Positions 11,524 through 23,761 of a stretch of DNA of 62,233 bases are shown here, in pieces. Origin of the DNA: Ichthyophthirius multifiliis (lineage: Eukaryota; Ciliophora; Oligohymenophorea; Hymenostomatida). Numbering within the stretch: position 1 is the first letter of the stretch; every line of letters begins with the position of its first letter. The notes beneath the pieces were generated by a model. It saw only the letters and a program-made list of their open reading frames with translations, ran no database searches and was not told the DNA's origin. The position numbers were made by a program, and so were the translations under genes. The DNA is taken from the NCBI RefSeq assembly GCF_000220395.1, contig NW_004086799.1, positions 1-62,233 on the forward strand, in the 5' to 3' direction.

Positions 11524-12433
11524 GAAAAAGGGTACTCTGGATATTAATTATATTTCATTTTGTCAATATTTACAAATTATAAAATAAATTAATTAGTAAC
11601 GCTATTTAAAAAAAAAATATAATATTATAACGTTTAATATGAGTTTTTAAATTAAAATGGACAAAGAAATTACTTATATATTATAATTCTTAAAATATAA
11701 ATATTTTATGCACTAAAAGATTCATGATATTTTATTTATCTATTTATTAATAAAAAAATACAATATCTATATATTAATAAAAAAATACAATTGTTTGTAT
11801 ATATTATTTTTATAATTACTTCATATAAATAAAACTTATTATAATTTATGTTTTTTTTTTTTATATAATATCGAATCCAATAAAGTAAACATTAAATTTT
11901 TAAACTTAAATTAATATGAAAAAAATTTGTCGATAAAATATGACTTTTAAAATATTCTCTTACTTTTTTATATGCTAAATATTAAAATAAAATCCAATTA
12001 TTATAATAATAAAATATATTTATATTTAACTCTATTTCTTTTTTAAATTGATTTACATTTTTGTTTTACTAGATTTATAATTTTCTATTCTGATTATTAG
12101 TTTTCTAATTTCTCTTTTTTAAAATAAAAATATAAATGATTAAATTAAAATTGTTTTTCTTGAATTATATTTTACATAAAGCAATCAAATATTTTTAAAA
12201 ATAAAATAACATATTTTTAAAAATTATTAAAAATTAAAATCATTTATTTCGGCATAAATTATTTTTATGTTTACCTTTATTATTATTTTTTTCCTTACTA
12301 ATTATAATAATTTAATCTAAAATTACACTTGTGCTTTTATAATTTATAAATTCAATAAAAAAATACATATATACCTAGAAAGTAAAGGTGAATATATAAC
12401 TTATAGGTTTTCAAATATTTATATATAAAAAAA
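11524..12433. other. AT-rich intergenic region
   Basis: About 900 bp of A/T-rich sequence up to the tRNA gene. A 20-bp AAAAAATACAATATCTATAT-like segment recurs once near 11750-11790. No supported gene is seen. Confidence 0.4.
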
Positions 12434-12505
12434 GCCGACAACCGGGTTTGAACCGGTGACCTTCTGCTTACGAGGCAGATACAATAACCACTATGCTATG
12501 CCGGC
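12434..12505 (-). tRNA. tRNA-Thr (anticodon CGU)
   Basis: 72-nt minus-strand tRNA. The acceptor stem GCCGGCA pairs with TGTCGGC (one G-T). The D arm has the GCA/TGT stem and GTGG loop. The anticodon stem TCTGC/GCAGA encloses loop CTCGTAA, which gives anticodon CGT. The variable loop is AGGTC, and the T arm is ACCGG-TTCAAAC-CCGGT. No intron and no encoded CCA. On the coding strand it is followed by a run of seven T (plus-strand 12427-12433), a typical Pol III terminator. It decodes ACG, a rare codon in this AT-rich genome. It is not one of the extra glutamine tRNAs for UAA/UAG. Confidence 0.95.
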
Positions 12506-12807
12506 AGTAATTATATTTAAATCATAATATTAAAATTTATTAAAGTATTTAGGAACTTAAAAATTAATCTAATTTAAAACACTTTTGCTTAATATACATA
12601 TAAAAAAAATATAAAATGAGATTTAACAAAATATAATAAAAATTACAATTAAAATGTTCTTAATTTAATAAAATTTATTATTTATATTTGTAAATATAAA
12701 TTTTATATAATTCATCAAAATATATTTTGAAATTTTTTTTTTCTTTTTAATATTTCTGTCCATTAAACATTTAAATTTTAAAATATAAATAATTGTATTA
12801 AATTTAA
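12506..12807. other. AT-rich spacer
   Basis: About 300 bp between the tRNA 5' end and the stop of the next minus-strand gene. Nothing recognisable beyond A/T runs. Confidence 0.45.
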
Positions 12808-15052
12808 TCATTATAATTTCTAAATTAGAGTTAATATATTCTCAATATTCTCTAAATCATAAACTCCTTTTGTTTGACATTATTTAAAGTCTAAATTAAA
12901 AGTTTAAAGAAGCTTTATTTCTTCATTTTCTTAACTTAATAATTAGTTTTGGTTTATAAATAAAAAGTTATTATCTATTGATATATAATTTTATTATTTT
13001 TAATAATCTTATTATAAACTTTATTTTACTAACTCAAAGTTTTTTTAATTATTTTAATTTTGAATATCTTTGAGAATATCTTTAATTTTAATATTTTAAA
13101 TTTAATCTAGAAATTCTTGAAACATATTTTAATGTAAATAACTGTTGTATTTTTATTATAGAGCATGAGAAAAATAAACCCATATATCATCCTCAATCTA
13201 AGTTTTTTGTATAAAAATACTTATAATAGATAACTAATCAACAAAAGAATAATCTTCAATTAATTTGATGAATCTATGTAGTAATAAAGCCCATAAAAAT
13301 GAATCTTTTAAATTAAAAAGGTGAAAATAAGCTACATAAATTATAAATCAAGATAATTAGAATTATCTAAACATTCAAGCACATAACTTCTCCAATAATT
13401 ATCTGTTATATCAATATTCATAAGAACCATAAATGCCATTTATTTCGCATTAAAGTATTTACGATTTTTAATTATGTTTCTTTCTAAAGTTTAAATATTA
13501 TAATCGAAATTCTTCAAAAAGGAGTACAACTTAAGCTTATTGTTAATAGATAAATCTTAAAACTTATTGCCTTCGCTAATTTCTATGAATGATTATTAAA
13601 ACAAGTTAGTCAAAAGTTAATTTTAGAAAATTATTTCAGAAGAAGGTAGCTTTTCTTTATGTTAATTTAATAATATTATTGAAAAAATTTCAATAATTTC
13701 TAAAATTTCTTCACTTTTTTTTCTTAAAGTATTTCTTTAAACTAAGGAAGATACTCTTTATCATCTAATATATAACTAACTGTCAAATTAAGTTATTTTA
13801 TATCTAACTTATTATGATTTTTAGCTAAGTTTTTTAAAATTATAAAATTATTGTCATAACCTAAATTTAGGTTTTTATTGTTTTAAATATTATTCCATAT
13901 ACATATGTTGGTTATTTTAAAAAAATCAAGAATTTTTACAATAATTATGGCATATTATGAATTATTTATTGTATTTTATTATAAATATTAGTCAATTAAA
14001 TACTCAAACCTTGTAGAAACATACTGAAAAGGTTCTAATATAAGAGATATTTCACACAAACAAATAAAGTTTTAAATAAACATTGTATTACTATTGCTAA
14101 TTTAATTTGATATTTAATTTATTTTTGAAAGATATTTTTTTATATAGAATTCACAAAGACTATTTGCTTAAAAATTTAAAAGAGAAAATGTATGAAGGAG
14201 AAATAAAAGCTCTTCTTATGTAAATTATTCTTTATACGCAAGGAAAATTTAATTAAAATTATCTATTTAATTGATTTCATTAAAATAATTTTATATTTAG
14301 ATTATTTTGAATATTTTAACTATGTTTTTTAATGAAAATTCGTCTATTTTATTTAAAAAAGTCTTCTTAAATATTATCAATGAGCGCTATACATTTAAAT
14401 TTTTATCTATTTTTAATTCGAATAGTAACTAAAATATTTATAATAATTCTTTTTCGTTATTTTTTATATTAAGCTCTTGATTTTTAATAATACCTGTAGC
14501 TCTGTCTAAAATATTAATTAATATTTATTAACTCATTAAGTCATATTATATTATTAATTATTAAATTTTATATAGATCTTTTAATTCATATATACTTATT
14601 GTTTCTAATCCTTTAATAAATTTATCAGTTATAATTTATTTAATTTTTTGTTCATCATCGATATTTTACAAGGATTCCAAAATATAAATATATTCTTAAA
14701 CTCTCATTTTTGATTATCTAATATTAACAAACAAAAGTATTTTCTAAAAATCTTTTTAAAGCTTATTTTCTAATATTTAATATAAATCGTATTTTTTCTA
14801 TTCTTGAATTATTAAACGTGATTTTCCTTCTCCCTAATATTTGGTTTATTTATATTTACCATAATATGTATCGAAATTTTATATTTCTATTTCTGTAAAA
14901 GTCTTTTGATATGGATGAATAAGATAATTTTAAGAAATTAATGAAGAAGAATTTTAAATTTAACTCGTTTTTTTGAATAATGATACTTTTGTTTGGCTTG
15001 AAAACCCTTTTTGTAGTTTAAATACAAAATTTATTATTTATTTCTAAATCAT
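12808..15052 (-). CDS. Long helical protein with mitochondrial-type presequence; function unknown
   Basis: Minus strand, ATG 15052-15050 to TGA 12810-12808, about 748 residues if two breaks are bridged. The N-terminus (MIQKQIINFVFKLQKGFSSQ) is basic and amphipathic like a mitochondrial targeting peptide. The rest is helical, Lys/Gln/Asn-rich, and includes MAFMVLMNI, NYWRSYVLECLDNSNYLDL and FHLFNLKDSFLWALLLHRF. The repeating helices vaguely recall FASTK/octotricopeptide-like organellar RNA proteins, but no RAP domain is visible and I do not assign a function. The frame breaks at the A8 run 13715-13722 and again near 13330-13345. Both behave as one missing base, and the flanking frames are clearly coding. 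Good codon structure throughout argues against a decayed gene. Confidence 0.6.
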
Positions 15053-17850
15053 TTTTTTTATTATTTAATATATATATTCCTCTTCTACAATTAAAATTTT
15101 AAATATATATTAATTTATTTTTATTCTTCTATCAAATATATATATTAGTATAATAAATAAAATATAATGTTTTTTGTTAAGATATTTTAATGAATATATT
15201 AAATTATAGTATTTATTTTAGAAATTCACACCCTTAAGATAAGAAAATTGATTTTTAACTTTATCTGTGCAGAAAGTGAAATGATTTAAAAGACTATTAG
15301 AATATTTTTTAAAAAAATATATTAATATTGGAGGAATTATTAATACGAATTTAGTTTTGTTTTGTAAAATAATTAATTCATTAATAAAAATAATAAATAA
15401 TTTTTTTTTTTAAAAAAAATATCATAATTTTTTAAGTTTTCAAAATACTCCTTTATTATCAATAAATGTTTTAGTATATAAAAAATATTTGCTATTATAT
15501 ATATATTAATTTTTAAATTAAAAATTTAAGGTAACTAAATGTAAATATTATATATATTTTGATTTGAAGAAGTAATTACAAATATAAACACTTTAAATTA
15601 TTACAAAGAAAAAATAAATAATAAATTTCTCTACTTTGATTAACAAGTTAATTAAAATATTAATTAATTGATAGTTCTATATTTTTTGACATATTATTTT
15701 ATCTAATTTATTTTTTCTATAATTCTTTTTTATTTTATTTTTTAAAAAAAGTTACTTTTGGTTTCTCTCTCTTTTTTTTATTGATTTAGATAAAAATATA
15801 CATAAAAAAAGCAAAAGTTATTCAAAAAAAATAAAAATAAAAATGTTTTGAGTAAATTAATTTAAAACAAAAATTAAAAACTTGAATTGGTTAGTAATAA
15901 TTAGATAATTTAAAATCATAACATATTTATTTAAAATTTATATTTTTTGAGAGAAAATAAAAAAAAAATAATTGTTTTTATAAAATATAAAGGCATTAAA
16001 AATAAAAAAAATTAAATATATTAGAATAAAAAATAATAAAGCTTTTTAAATTCGACTATAATAATTTCCATAATTAATGTAATTTATTTAAAATAACATT
16101 CTATTTTAATTAATTTTTATTCAGAAAAATTCATTTATATTCTAATAATAATAAAATAGATTATTAGTTAAATAATTATAAAATATTACAAATATTAATA
16201 ATAAATAATTTTAAATACAACATAAAAAAAAGGAAATATTTAATAAAAGATTAAGTTTTTATATTTTATTTAGAAAATATTGAAAGCAGATAAAAAAAAA
16301 AATTTTAAAAATTAATTCATATTAAAAATAAAAAATAAAATAATTACAGAAATATAGTAGTGTATTAATATTAAAGAAATAAAAATAAAATATTTAACCT
16401 TTAGAAAAAAAAAATATCTCATTGTATATAAGCCCAAAAAAAATTATAAAAGAGAATAAAAATAAACAAAATTTTAAAAGAGTTATAATAAATTAGTTTA
16501 AATTAAAAATTAAATTAAACAAGCAATTTTTTAATTCCAATAAATAAAATATACAAAAGCTAGTCCTTATTAATAATTTAATATTAAGAATAATAAATAA
16601 ATATTATAAGTATTTATAATCTAAAAAATAAATATATAAAATAAAAAAAATATTTGAAAAATTTTAATAAAAATAACTAGACAATTATAAATAAATTAAT
16701 TTATTTTTTAATAAAAAATTTCATATTATTAATTTCATAAAAAAATATAAAAAAAAAAAAAAATTAAAATATCAAAGATATTATTCAATAAAAAGTATAT
16801 GTAAAATAAAATACTTAATTAAAAAAAATATATATTTTATAAAGAAATTATAATAAAAGTAATTAAAATATATAATTAAATATAAAAATAAATAGAAAAG
16901 ATAATATATATAAATATATATATAAAAAAATAAATATAAATAAATATATATAAATATAAATAAATATATATATATATATATATATATATTTTTATATCTT
17001 AATTTTTATATATATCTATATATTTTTTTAATTTTATAATTTTTTTTTTATTTTTTATATATTTTTCACATTTGTTTTTATATATCCAATGTAATATAAA
17101 TATCTTAAGAAAATTATAACTAATTAATTTTTTATTTATTTAAAATTCTTCTTAATGTTGTTTGTTTTTAAAAATATACATATCTCAAATTTATCAAATT
17201 AAATTTTTATAAATTTTTTTTTATTTTAAAAAATTTAATTTTAATTTTATACTTTTATAGATTATTTAATAATATTTTTTTATCATTAAAGTTTTAAACA
17301 TAAAAAAATTTAAAAAATATTTTTCTTTATTATATATAATCTATAATTTCACTTTATAAATATTTTTTTTTATTTTATTAATATAAAAGATATTTATTTT
17401 ATATATAAAAAAGTATTTTTTTTATAATAATATAAATTAAAAATATTTTATAAATTAAAAAGTATGTGACAGATATGTTTTCATTTCATAAAATTTGTTT
17501 ATCATTTTTGTATTTAAATAAAAAAATAATATGAATCTCATAAATTTAAAAGCCTCTATGTAACTCTATTTTTTTTATTCAAAAAATATAAAAAAAAGTT
17601 AGTTTTAAGTAAGGCTAAAGAAGGTTGCAAAATATCCACATGTTTATACTTTTTTACTTACACAAATTTTGACATTTTTTTTAAGATAAAAATACAATGA
17701 GATAACAATTCTGGTTTATATATTATAATTTGTATCGTAATCCGTTATTTTTTATTTTATTTAAATTTATTTTGAAAACATTTAACATAAAAATAAAAAT
17801 GATTATATTTGTGTATAATAAAATAAATTTTGTTCTTATTTGTTTTTTTG
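15053..17850. other. Long AT-rich intergenic region with a TA microsatellite
   Basis: 2.8 kb with almost no G/C. It includes a TA/TAAATA microsatellite at about 16900-16990 and many A and T runs. Near 15228-15290 a less AT-rich patch can fold, with TTCAC pairing to GTGAA outside and AGATAA to TTATCT inside. It might be a small RNA but has no known box motifs. Near 17590-17740 another mixed patch has no coding frame. Nothing else is supported. Confidence 0.4.
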
Positions 17851-20672
17851 TCAAACATATTTAAATGTTTTCTTAAAGTCTTATTAAGTTTAAGGACAAA
17901 TATTAATATTTTTGCTAATGCAACTTTAATGGGCAACTACACCATTAGGAAAAAGCCCAAAAATAGTATTTAGAATACCTTTATTGCAGACAGCACATTT
18001 TCTATCATTATAGAAAGTAATATAAGCTTTTTTAGCATGAACAACTTTCAAAGTATTATCAAGTAGAGATACTTCTGAAGCATTTTTGGTACACTTAACT
18101 TACCTTTTTTTATGCAAAGTTTCTGACAAAGCTTATTATAAAAATATAGCTAAAATATTATTTTAGCTATCAGAAAAATTCCAATCATTTGGTATTAAAT
18201 CAACAATATCAACAGGGTTAACTTCCTCAAATTCAGAGAATTATTATAGAACTTCAAGAGCTTTTTAAGAATAAAGATTCCTTTTTTCAGACGAAGCTTT
18301 TTCTTCTTGTTGTATTTTCAAATATGTTTTGAATAATATAGGGATAAGCTTTTTACTATCATTTAAGCAGTATGATCTTGCTTCTTCGAAATTTTCAAGG
18401 AGGATAAGCTTTTGTAAAGCAATTTCATGCTTTTCTAGTTTAGAAAGAATATATATTTAATGTTAGTGCAACCATGAATCTTTTATCAGCGAAAGAATCT
18501 ATTCAGCATCATATTAGGAGTTAGAATTTTATAGAAAGGATAAAAGCTCATAATATTTGTCTATCTGTTAAAGAGATCGAACCGAATCTCGAACATCTTG
18601 AAAACAATAGGTTTTATCAAATTATTAAAATAGCTAGTTTATAAAGTATTCGCAAAGCTTATTATGTAAAGATTGATCATTGTATTTAAAGTTCATTAAT
18701 ATAGTTTACAAATATTCACACTTTACCTCTTCCTAATCTATATTTGGAACTTCATCTAAAAATCTTAAAATTAATGAAGGATAAAATTATTCTGGATCCA
18801 TTATTGTAAATACTTAATAAGCTTTTTTCAAATCTTATTGTAAAACCCAAGGCAAATATTAAATTATAAAAGCCTCTTTTTTTGTTTCTTTTAGAATTCT
18901 GATAGTATTTTCAATAGCTTGTTTAATTAAATTTTGATTTTTTTCGTTTTTTTCAGCTTTTTCTTTCCACATATTTAATGCATCAATATATTTAGAAAAA
19001 TATTCATAAAACTTTGATAATAAAGGGAGACTCTATTGAAGTTTATCTTAAGCGAGTTAGATTAATTCAATGAATTATTTTTATTATTATTCAGGGGAAA
19101 TTTATAAATTATTTTAACTTAATAAATATTCAAGTTCATATCGAATATTTTCAGACATAAATATATATTTGAGAAGGTTAAAATCAATTACTTAAAGGAT
19201 TTATTTTGAATTATTTTAAGACATATTTGGGATATAATTTTTAAATGTATGAGGTGATATAAAAAACTCGAAAGTTTTATTTTATTCATGAAGATATTTA
19301 AGATAATAATCTCTTTCAGATTTGCAGATAAAAATTAGAAATTATAAAATTTAATTCTTTGCCTAATTATTTTGTAGAGTATTTTCTTTTGATTTTTTTT
19401 TATTTTCATTTATCTTATCTATTAATATTTACATATCTTGTTCTGTATTTAATATTTCAATATACTAACGTACATCAAATAAAATATTCTTTTGTACATT
19501 TTCTAAATATTTTTAAGCTTCTTAAAACTTTCCATAATATATACAAAACCAACTTGCATTTATATATAATTCATTTTGTTTTCTTTATTTTTCTGGTGTT
19601 ATTTTATAATAATGCTATTCAAATAAGCATAAAGCGTCTTCTATTTTACATTCCAATAAAAGTTTTTGTATTTAATCATCAAAGGCAAGGGTATATATAC
19701 ACTTTATTTCTGATAAAGATGCAATATAAATCACTTAATTTGATATTTTTGAATTACTTTAACTTATTGATTTTATTGTACCTTCTAGATCAAACTGAAT
19801 CTCTTATATAAGCGCTGGTTCGCAATAATTAAATATTTAAATAAGATTTTATTCATAAAATGCTAAGAGATAGTTTTCAATTATATTTATTTGAAAAATC
19901 GGTTTATTATTTAATTATATTGTACTTTTAGGAATAAGCTCACCTTGTAACTTTTTTTATTTTTTTATTTTTTATTATATTATTTTTTATTATTTATTCT
20001 TTATTTTACTGTAACAAATATTCCTGTGTTGTTTGAAATTAGTAAAAAAATTTCGTTTTCACTTATAATTTTAAAAAATGGCTATATTTCGTTTTTTGGT
20101 ATGTTATATGTTTTAAACTCTTAATTCTTTGATAAAGATGAATACATGTATTCTTTCTTAGAATTCACCATGATAATATAGTCAGAAACGAAACCAAATA
20201 TCAAAGGAATTTCAGTTAAATTTATTCTTTCTTTTATTCCTTTAAAACTAAAAGTTTTTTAATCAAAATCAAGTACTAGTGCTTCTTTTTTTTTTGTTAT
20301 AGCTAATACTTTATGTGGAATAAATTCATTTATTGTGAAATTTACGCACTATTTTTCTATTAAAGTGTCTATTTTTTCTAATGTTTGTCCATTATAATAT
20401 AATAGAGCTCCATCTATTATTGCAATTACATTACCATTAAATTCTTTTATTTATTCTAAATAAGATTTTGTAAAAAGGCCTCCTTATTTCTATTAAGGAA
20501 ATTATTTTTAAAGCTTTAATTAATAATTTTATTATTATAAAATATTGTAACTGTCTATTGTAGAATTTTAATAGCCTATAAATAATTAAGATTCTCCTTA
20601 AGATATTGATTATATTTTATTTTGTTTAGATAAAACTTAATTAATTTCAAATAGTTTAACTTAGCAGCTCAT
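17851..20672 (-). CDS. Vps39/Vps3-family tethering subunit (CORVET Vps3-like)
   Basis: Two exons on the minus strand, 20010-20672 and 17851-19950, around a 59-nt intron, 920 aa, no frame breaks. Residues about 1-270 form a CNH-type beta-propeller (KVLAITKKKEALVLDFDQK, then LLISNNTGIFVTV, then IENYLLAFYE). A long alpha-solenoid of clathrin/TPR-like helices follows. The C-terminus has the Vps39 domain-2 signature, CAVCNKGI then PNGVVAHQSC, a truncated zinc-ribbon. This is the layout of Vps39 (HOPS) and Vps3/TGFBRAP1 (CORVET), which link Rab GTPases and SNAREs for endosome and vacuole fusion. From published work as I recall it, Tetrahymena has lost HOPS-specific subunits and expanded CORVET, so Vps3 is the likelier assignment. 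Sequence alone does not settle it. Confidence 0.88.
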
Positions 20673-22001
20673 TTATATTATTTTGTTTATTATTGTTTTT
20701 ATTAAATATATACAAAATTATTTATACAGAAAATTTTACTTTTATTAAAATAAAAGTAATTTATTTTTTAATATTAGAAAAAAATATAAAAAATATATTT
20801 ATTTATAAATTAAAAACTAAAATTTAAAAAATAGTATTCTAAATAATTATAGAAAATTATATATTAATATAAAAAAAAAAATTGAAAAATTAAATATAAA
20901 ATATAAAATAAAAAAATTTAAATATTAAATAAAAAAAATTGTTAAATATTATGATTAGAAAAGATATTAATCTAAAAATGGTTTATATATTAAAAAATAA
21001 AATAAAAAAAAAATTATTAAATTAAATTAAATATAAATATATAAATTAAATTAATAAATATAAATATAAATATAAATATAAATATTTTAATTTATCTTAA
21101 TAATTAATTTTATTTTTAATATATTATTTATTATATCATTTATTAATTTTTTAATCTTTTTTATATTTATAAGAATTATAATATTATATTTTCTAACATT
21201 TTTACTTATACAAATATTAGTATTTTATCTTATTTATACTTATATAATAATTATAACATTTTATTATTAATAATTTTAAAATTTCTTTTTTTTTATTTTA
21301 TTTTTTAAAATTTATTTAATATTTATTTTTTATAATTTATATCAATATAAATACTATTTTTTATAATTAATTTATTTTTTTATTATAGATATAATATATT
21401 TTTTTTTTTTTTTATATATTAATGTTTACATATAATTTTTTCTTTAAAATAATCTTCTTTTTTTAAACTGAAATAAAAATATATATTTTTAACATTGTTG
21501 GAATATATTTCTTTGTTTTTTTAATTTTTTTAATTTCCATATATAAACTCATATATATAATTTTTCAGATAAACTTTTGTAAATATCAAATTAATATATT
21601 TTAATTTTATTTATTTATATTTTTTTTTTTTTAATTATGTTATATTCAATTATAATTTAGTTAATATAAAATAAAATATATACTTAAAATAATTTTTTTT
21701 TAAAAAAAATTTAAAAATTAATATTTATTTTTACAATGATTTTTATTATTAAGCTAGAAAGATTGAAATATTAATTTATTTTACAAATATTTAAATAAAA
21801 TTATCATAAATTTATAATTTTAAAAAGTATATTACTAAAAAAAATTGTAGTTTTAAATATATTTTTTTATATCAAATATTAATTTTGATATAAATATTTA
21901 TTCCTATTTATCATAACTAATCAGAAGTTAAATTTATATTTTTAGATAAACACATATAATTATATTAAATATATAAAAAAAATTAAAATACATTAATAAT
22001 T
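20673..22001. other. AT-rich intergenic region
   Basis: 1.3 kb of nearly pure A/T. A short AAATAT tandem stretch lies at about 21056-21085 and several T10-T14 runs occur near 21395-21410 and 21620. Lies upstream of the Vps3-like gene, so it should hold its promoter. No gene visible. Confidence 0.45.
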
Positions 22002-22472
22002 TCAGATTTAAAATTACTTTAAATAAATTAAATCGTTATCTATATTTTTAGCAAAATTTTTATTAAAATCAATCTAAAGTTAATTATTATATTTATATTC
22101 AAATTCTTAATATATAAAATATATAGAAATTCCCATAATTAATAGAATAAATATAATTGTTTGTAATAATTATTAAAAGTATTATTATATTTATTTTTTA
22201 TATCTAATGAATTATGAGCAATAGTTGAAAACATTTTGTCTTTTTTTTTAAGTATATTTATCTAAATAAGATGTAGGAGATATAGGGAGGGTCAAATTAT
22301 CTTCTTCAAAATATTTAGCAGTAATAAAGCTTTAATTCTAATTATTATTTACTTCATATAAAAGCTATTTAATTAATTATTATTTAATATTATTCTTCAA
22401 ACCTATTTCTCTTATTCCTTTAAAAGAGTTATATTCATCATTAATAATATAACTAAAATCATTTTAATACAT
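22002..22472 (-). CDS. Small single-span membrane protein, unrecognised
   Basis: Intronless, ATG 22472-22470 to TGA 22004-22002, 156 aa. The first 100 residues are hydrophilic (INDEYNSFKGIREIG, EEDNLTLPISPTSYLDKY) and end in a basic KKRQNVF segment. One hydrophobic helix, LLQTIIFILLIMGISIYFIY, lies at about residues 110-130, followed by a short polar tail. This looks like an N-in, single-pass protein. The base composition is clearly richer in G/C than the flanks, which supports a real gene. No homologue comes to mind. Confidence 0.6.
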
Positions 22473-22893
22473 TTTTTATAATATTTATTTTTATATTTTA
22501 ATTATATTTATTAGAAAATATTTTATGCAATATTTTTTTTAAAAAAATTAATATTTATTTATGCATGCAATTAAACTTTAACTATTATAAATATTTTAAT
22601 TTTTAATATTTATATATTAAAATTATTTTTTTAAAATATAAAAATTAAAGTTTTTATTAGTTTTTAAAATTATAAATAAAGTTTAGTTACATATTAAATA
22701 AATAAAATAATTAATAAATATATTTCTAATTTTATTATAAATAAGATTAATTAATATAAAAAATAAAAAATTTATATGTAATTTAATATTTATTTATTCA
22801 TCAAAACAATAGAAATAACATCAAATATAACTACAAAATATAATAAATTTTATAAATTTATAGTGTTTTTAATTATTTTTTTAATTAATTATA

Positions 22894-23391
22894 TCATGAT
22901 TGTAAAATAAATCCACTTCTAGCAAATATCCTTAAATCACTTACAGGGCTATTACAATTTTTCCAAAATTTAATGCATTATGATAAATTAAAATAATCAT
23001 AAATGCCATATATACAAAAAGTAATCCAACAATCAGGAACCCATTGATTAGGACAAGTAAGATCGCATTATTAACTATTCCTAAGATAATCTGAATCTTC
23101 TGGAGTAGCTCCATTAAATATACTACAGATTGATTAATTACATCCTTTATATACAGAGCTATAATATGCTCCTTTACTTTCAAAGTGTGAATATAATTTT
23201 ATAACTTTTCCATCATTTCTTCTTAATACCATATCTTCTTATAGATCTTATGGATTACTTATAAAAGTATAATCATAAGATTCTAATGTAAGCCAATCTG
23301 CAGGCTATTATAATTCTAATTCATAATTGTCTTAAGCAATTAATTAATTTACGAAAAAAATTATACTTAATATTCTTAATTATTATTTCAT
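22894..23391 (-). CDS. Secreted Cys-rich protein with signal peptide
   Basis: Intronless, ATG 23391-23389 to TGA 22896-22894, 165 aa. A hydrophobic signal peptide (LRILSIIFFVNQLIAQ) is followed by an extracellular-type domain with about nine cysteines in CNQSICSIFNG, QCDLTCPNQWVPDCW, ITFCIYG and CIKFWKNC. These probably form disulfides. Trp, Pro and Gly content is high. No family recognised. It could be a surface or granule-lattice component. A hydrophobic 80-codon reading frame on the same strand (22941-23183) is only a shadow in another frame. Confidence 0.65.
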
Positions 23392-23761
23392 TTTTTTTTA
23401 AATATGTTTTTCTGTTTTTATTATATTTACAGTTTTTTTATTTTTTTTATATGTAATTTATATATAGAAATTTAAGCTTGCTTAATTTTTTTTATTTAAA
23501 AGATATGTTGAATAATTTATATTTTTGCTATATTTGCTTTTATATTAATTATTTAAAAGAATTAATAATTTAACCATAATTTTTCATATAAATGTATATA
23601 TTATTTAAGCAATAAAATTTTGCTACTATTTTAAAATAGATTATATATATTAATCCAATTTTTAAAAATATATTCGAAATTAATTTATTTTGCTTAATTT
23701 TTTTAAATAAAAGAATCTGAATCTTAAAAAAAAAGAAATATCTTATAATTTAAAATTAAAA

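Noticed and set aside
19359-19811. 150-codon plus-strand frame, the longest under the standard code
   Set aside because: It is antisense to the solenoid region of the Vps3-like gene, whose frame is continuous for 700 codons and carries family motifs.
22941-23183. Hydrophobic 80-codon reading frame that looks like a membrane protein
   Set aside because: It lies on the same strand inside the secreted Cys-rich gene in another frame. The longer frame with signal peptide and cysteines explains the composition.
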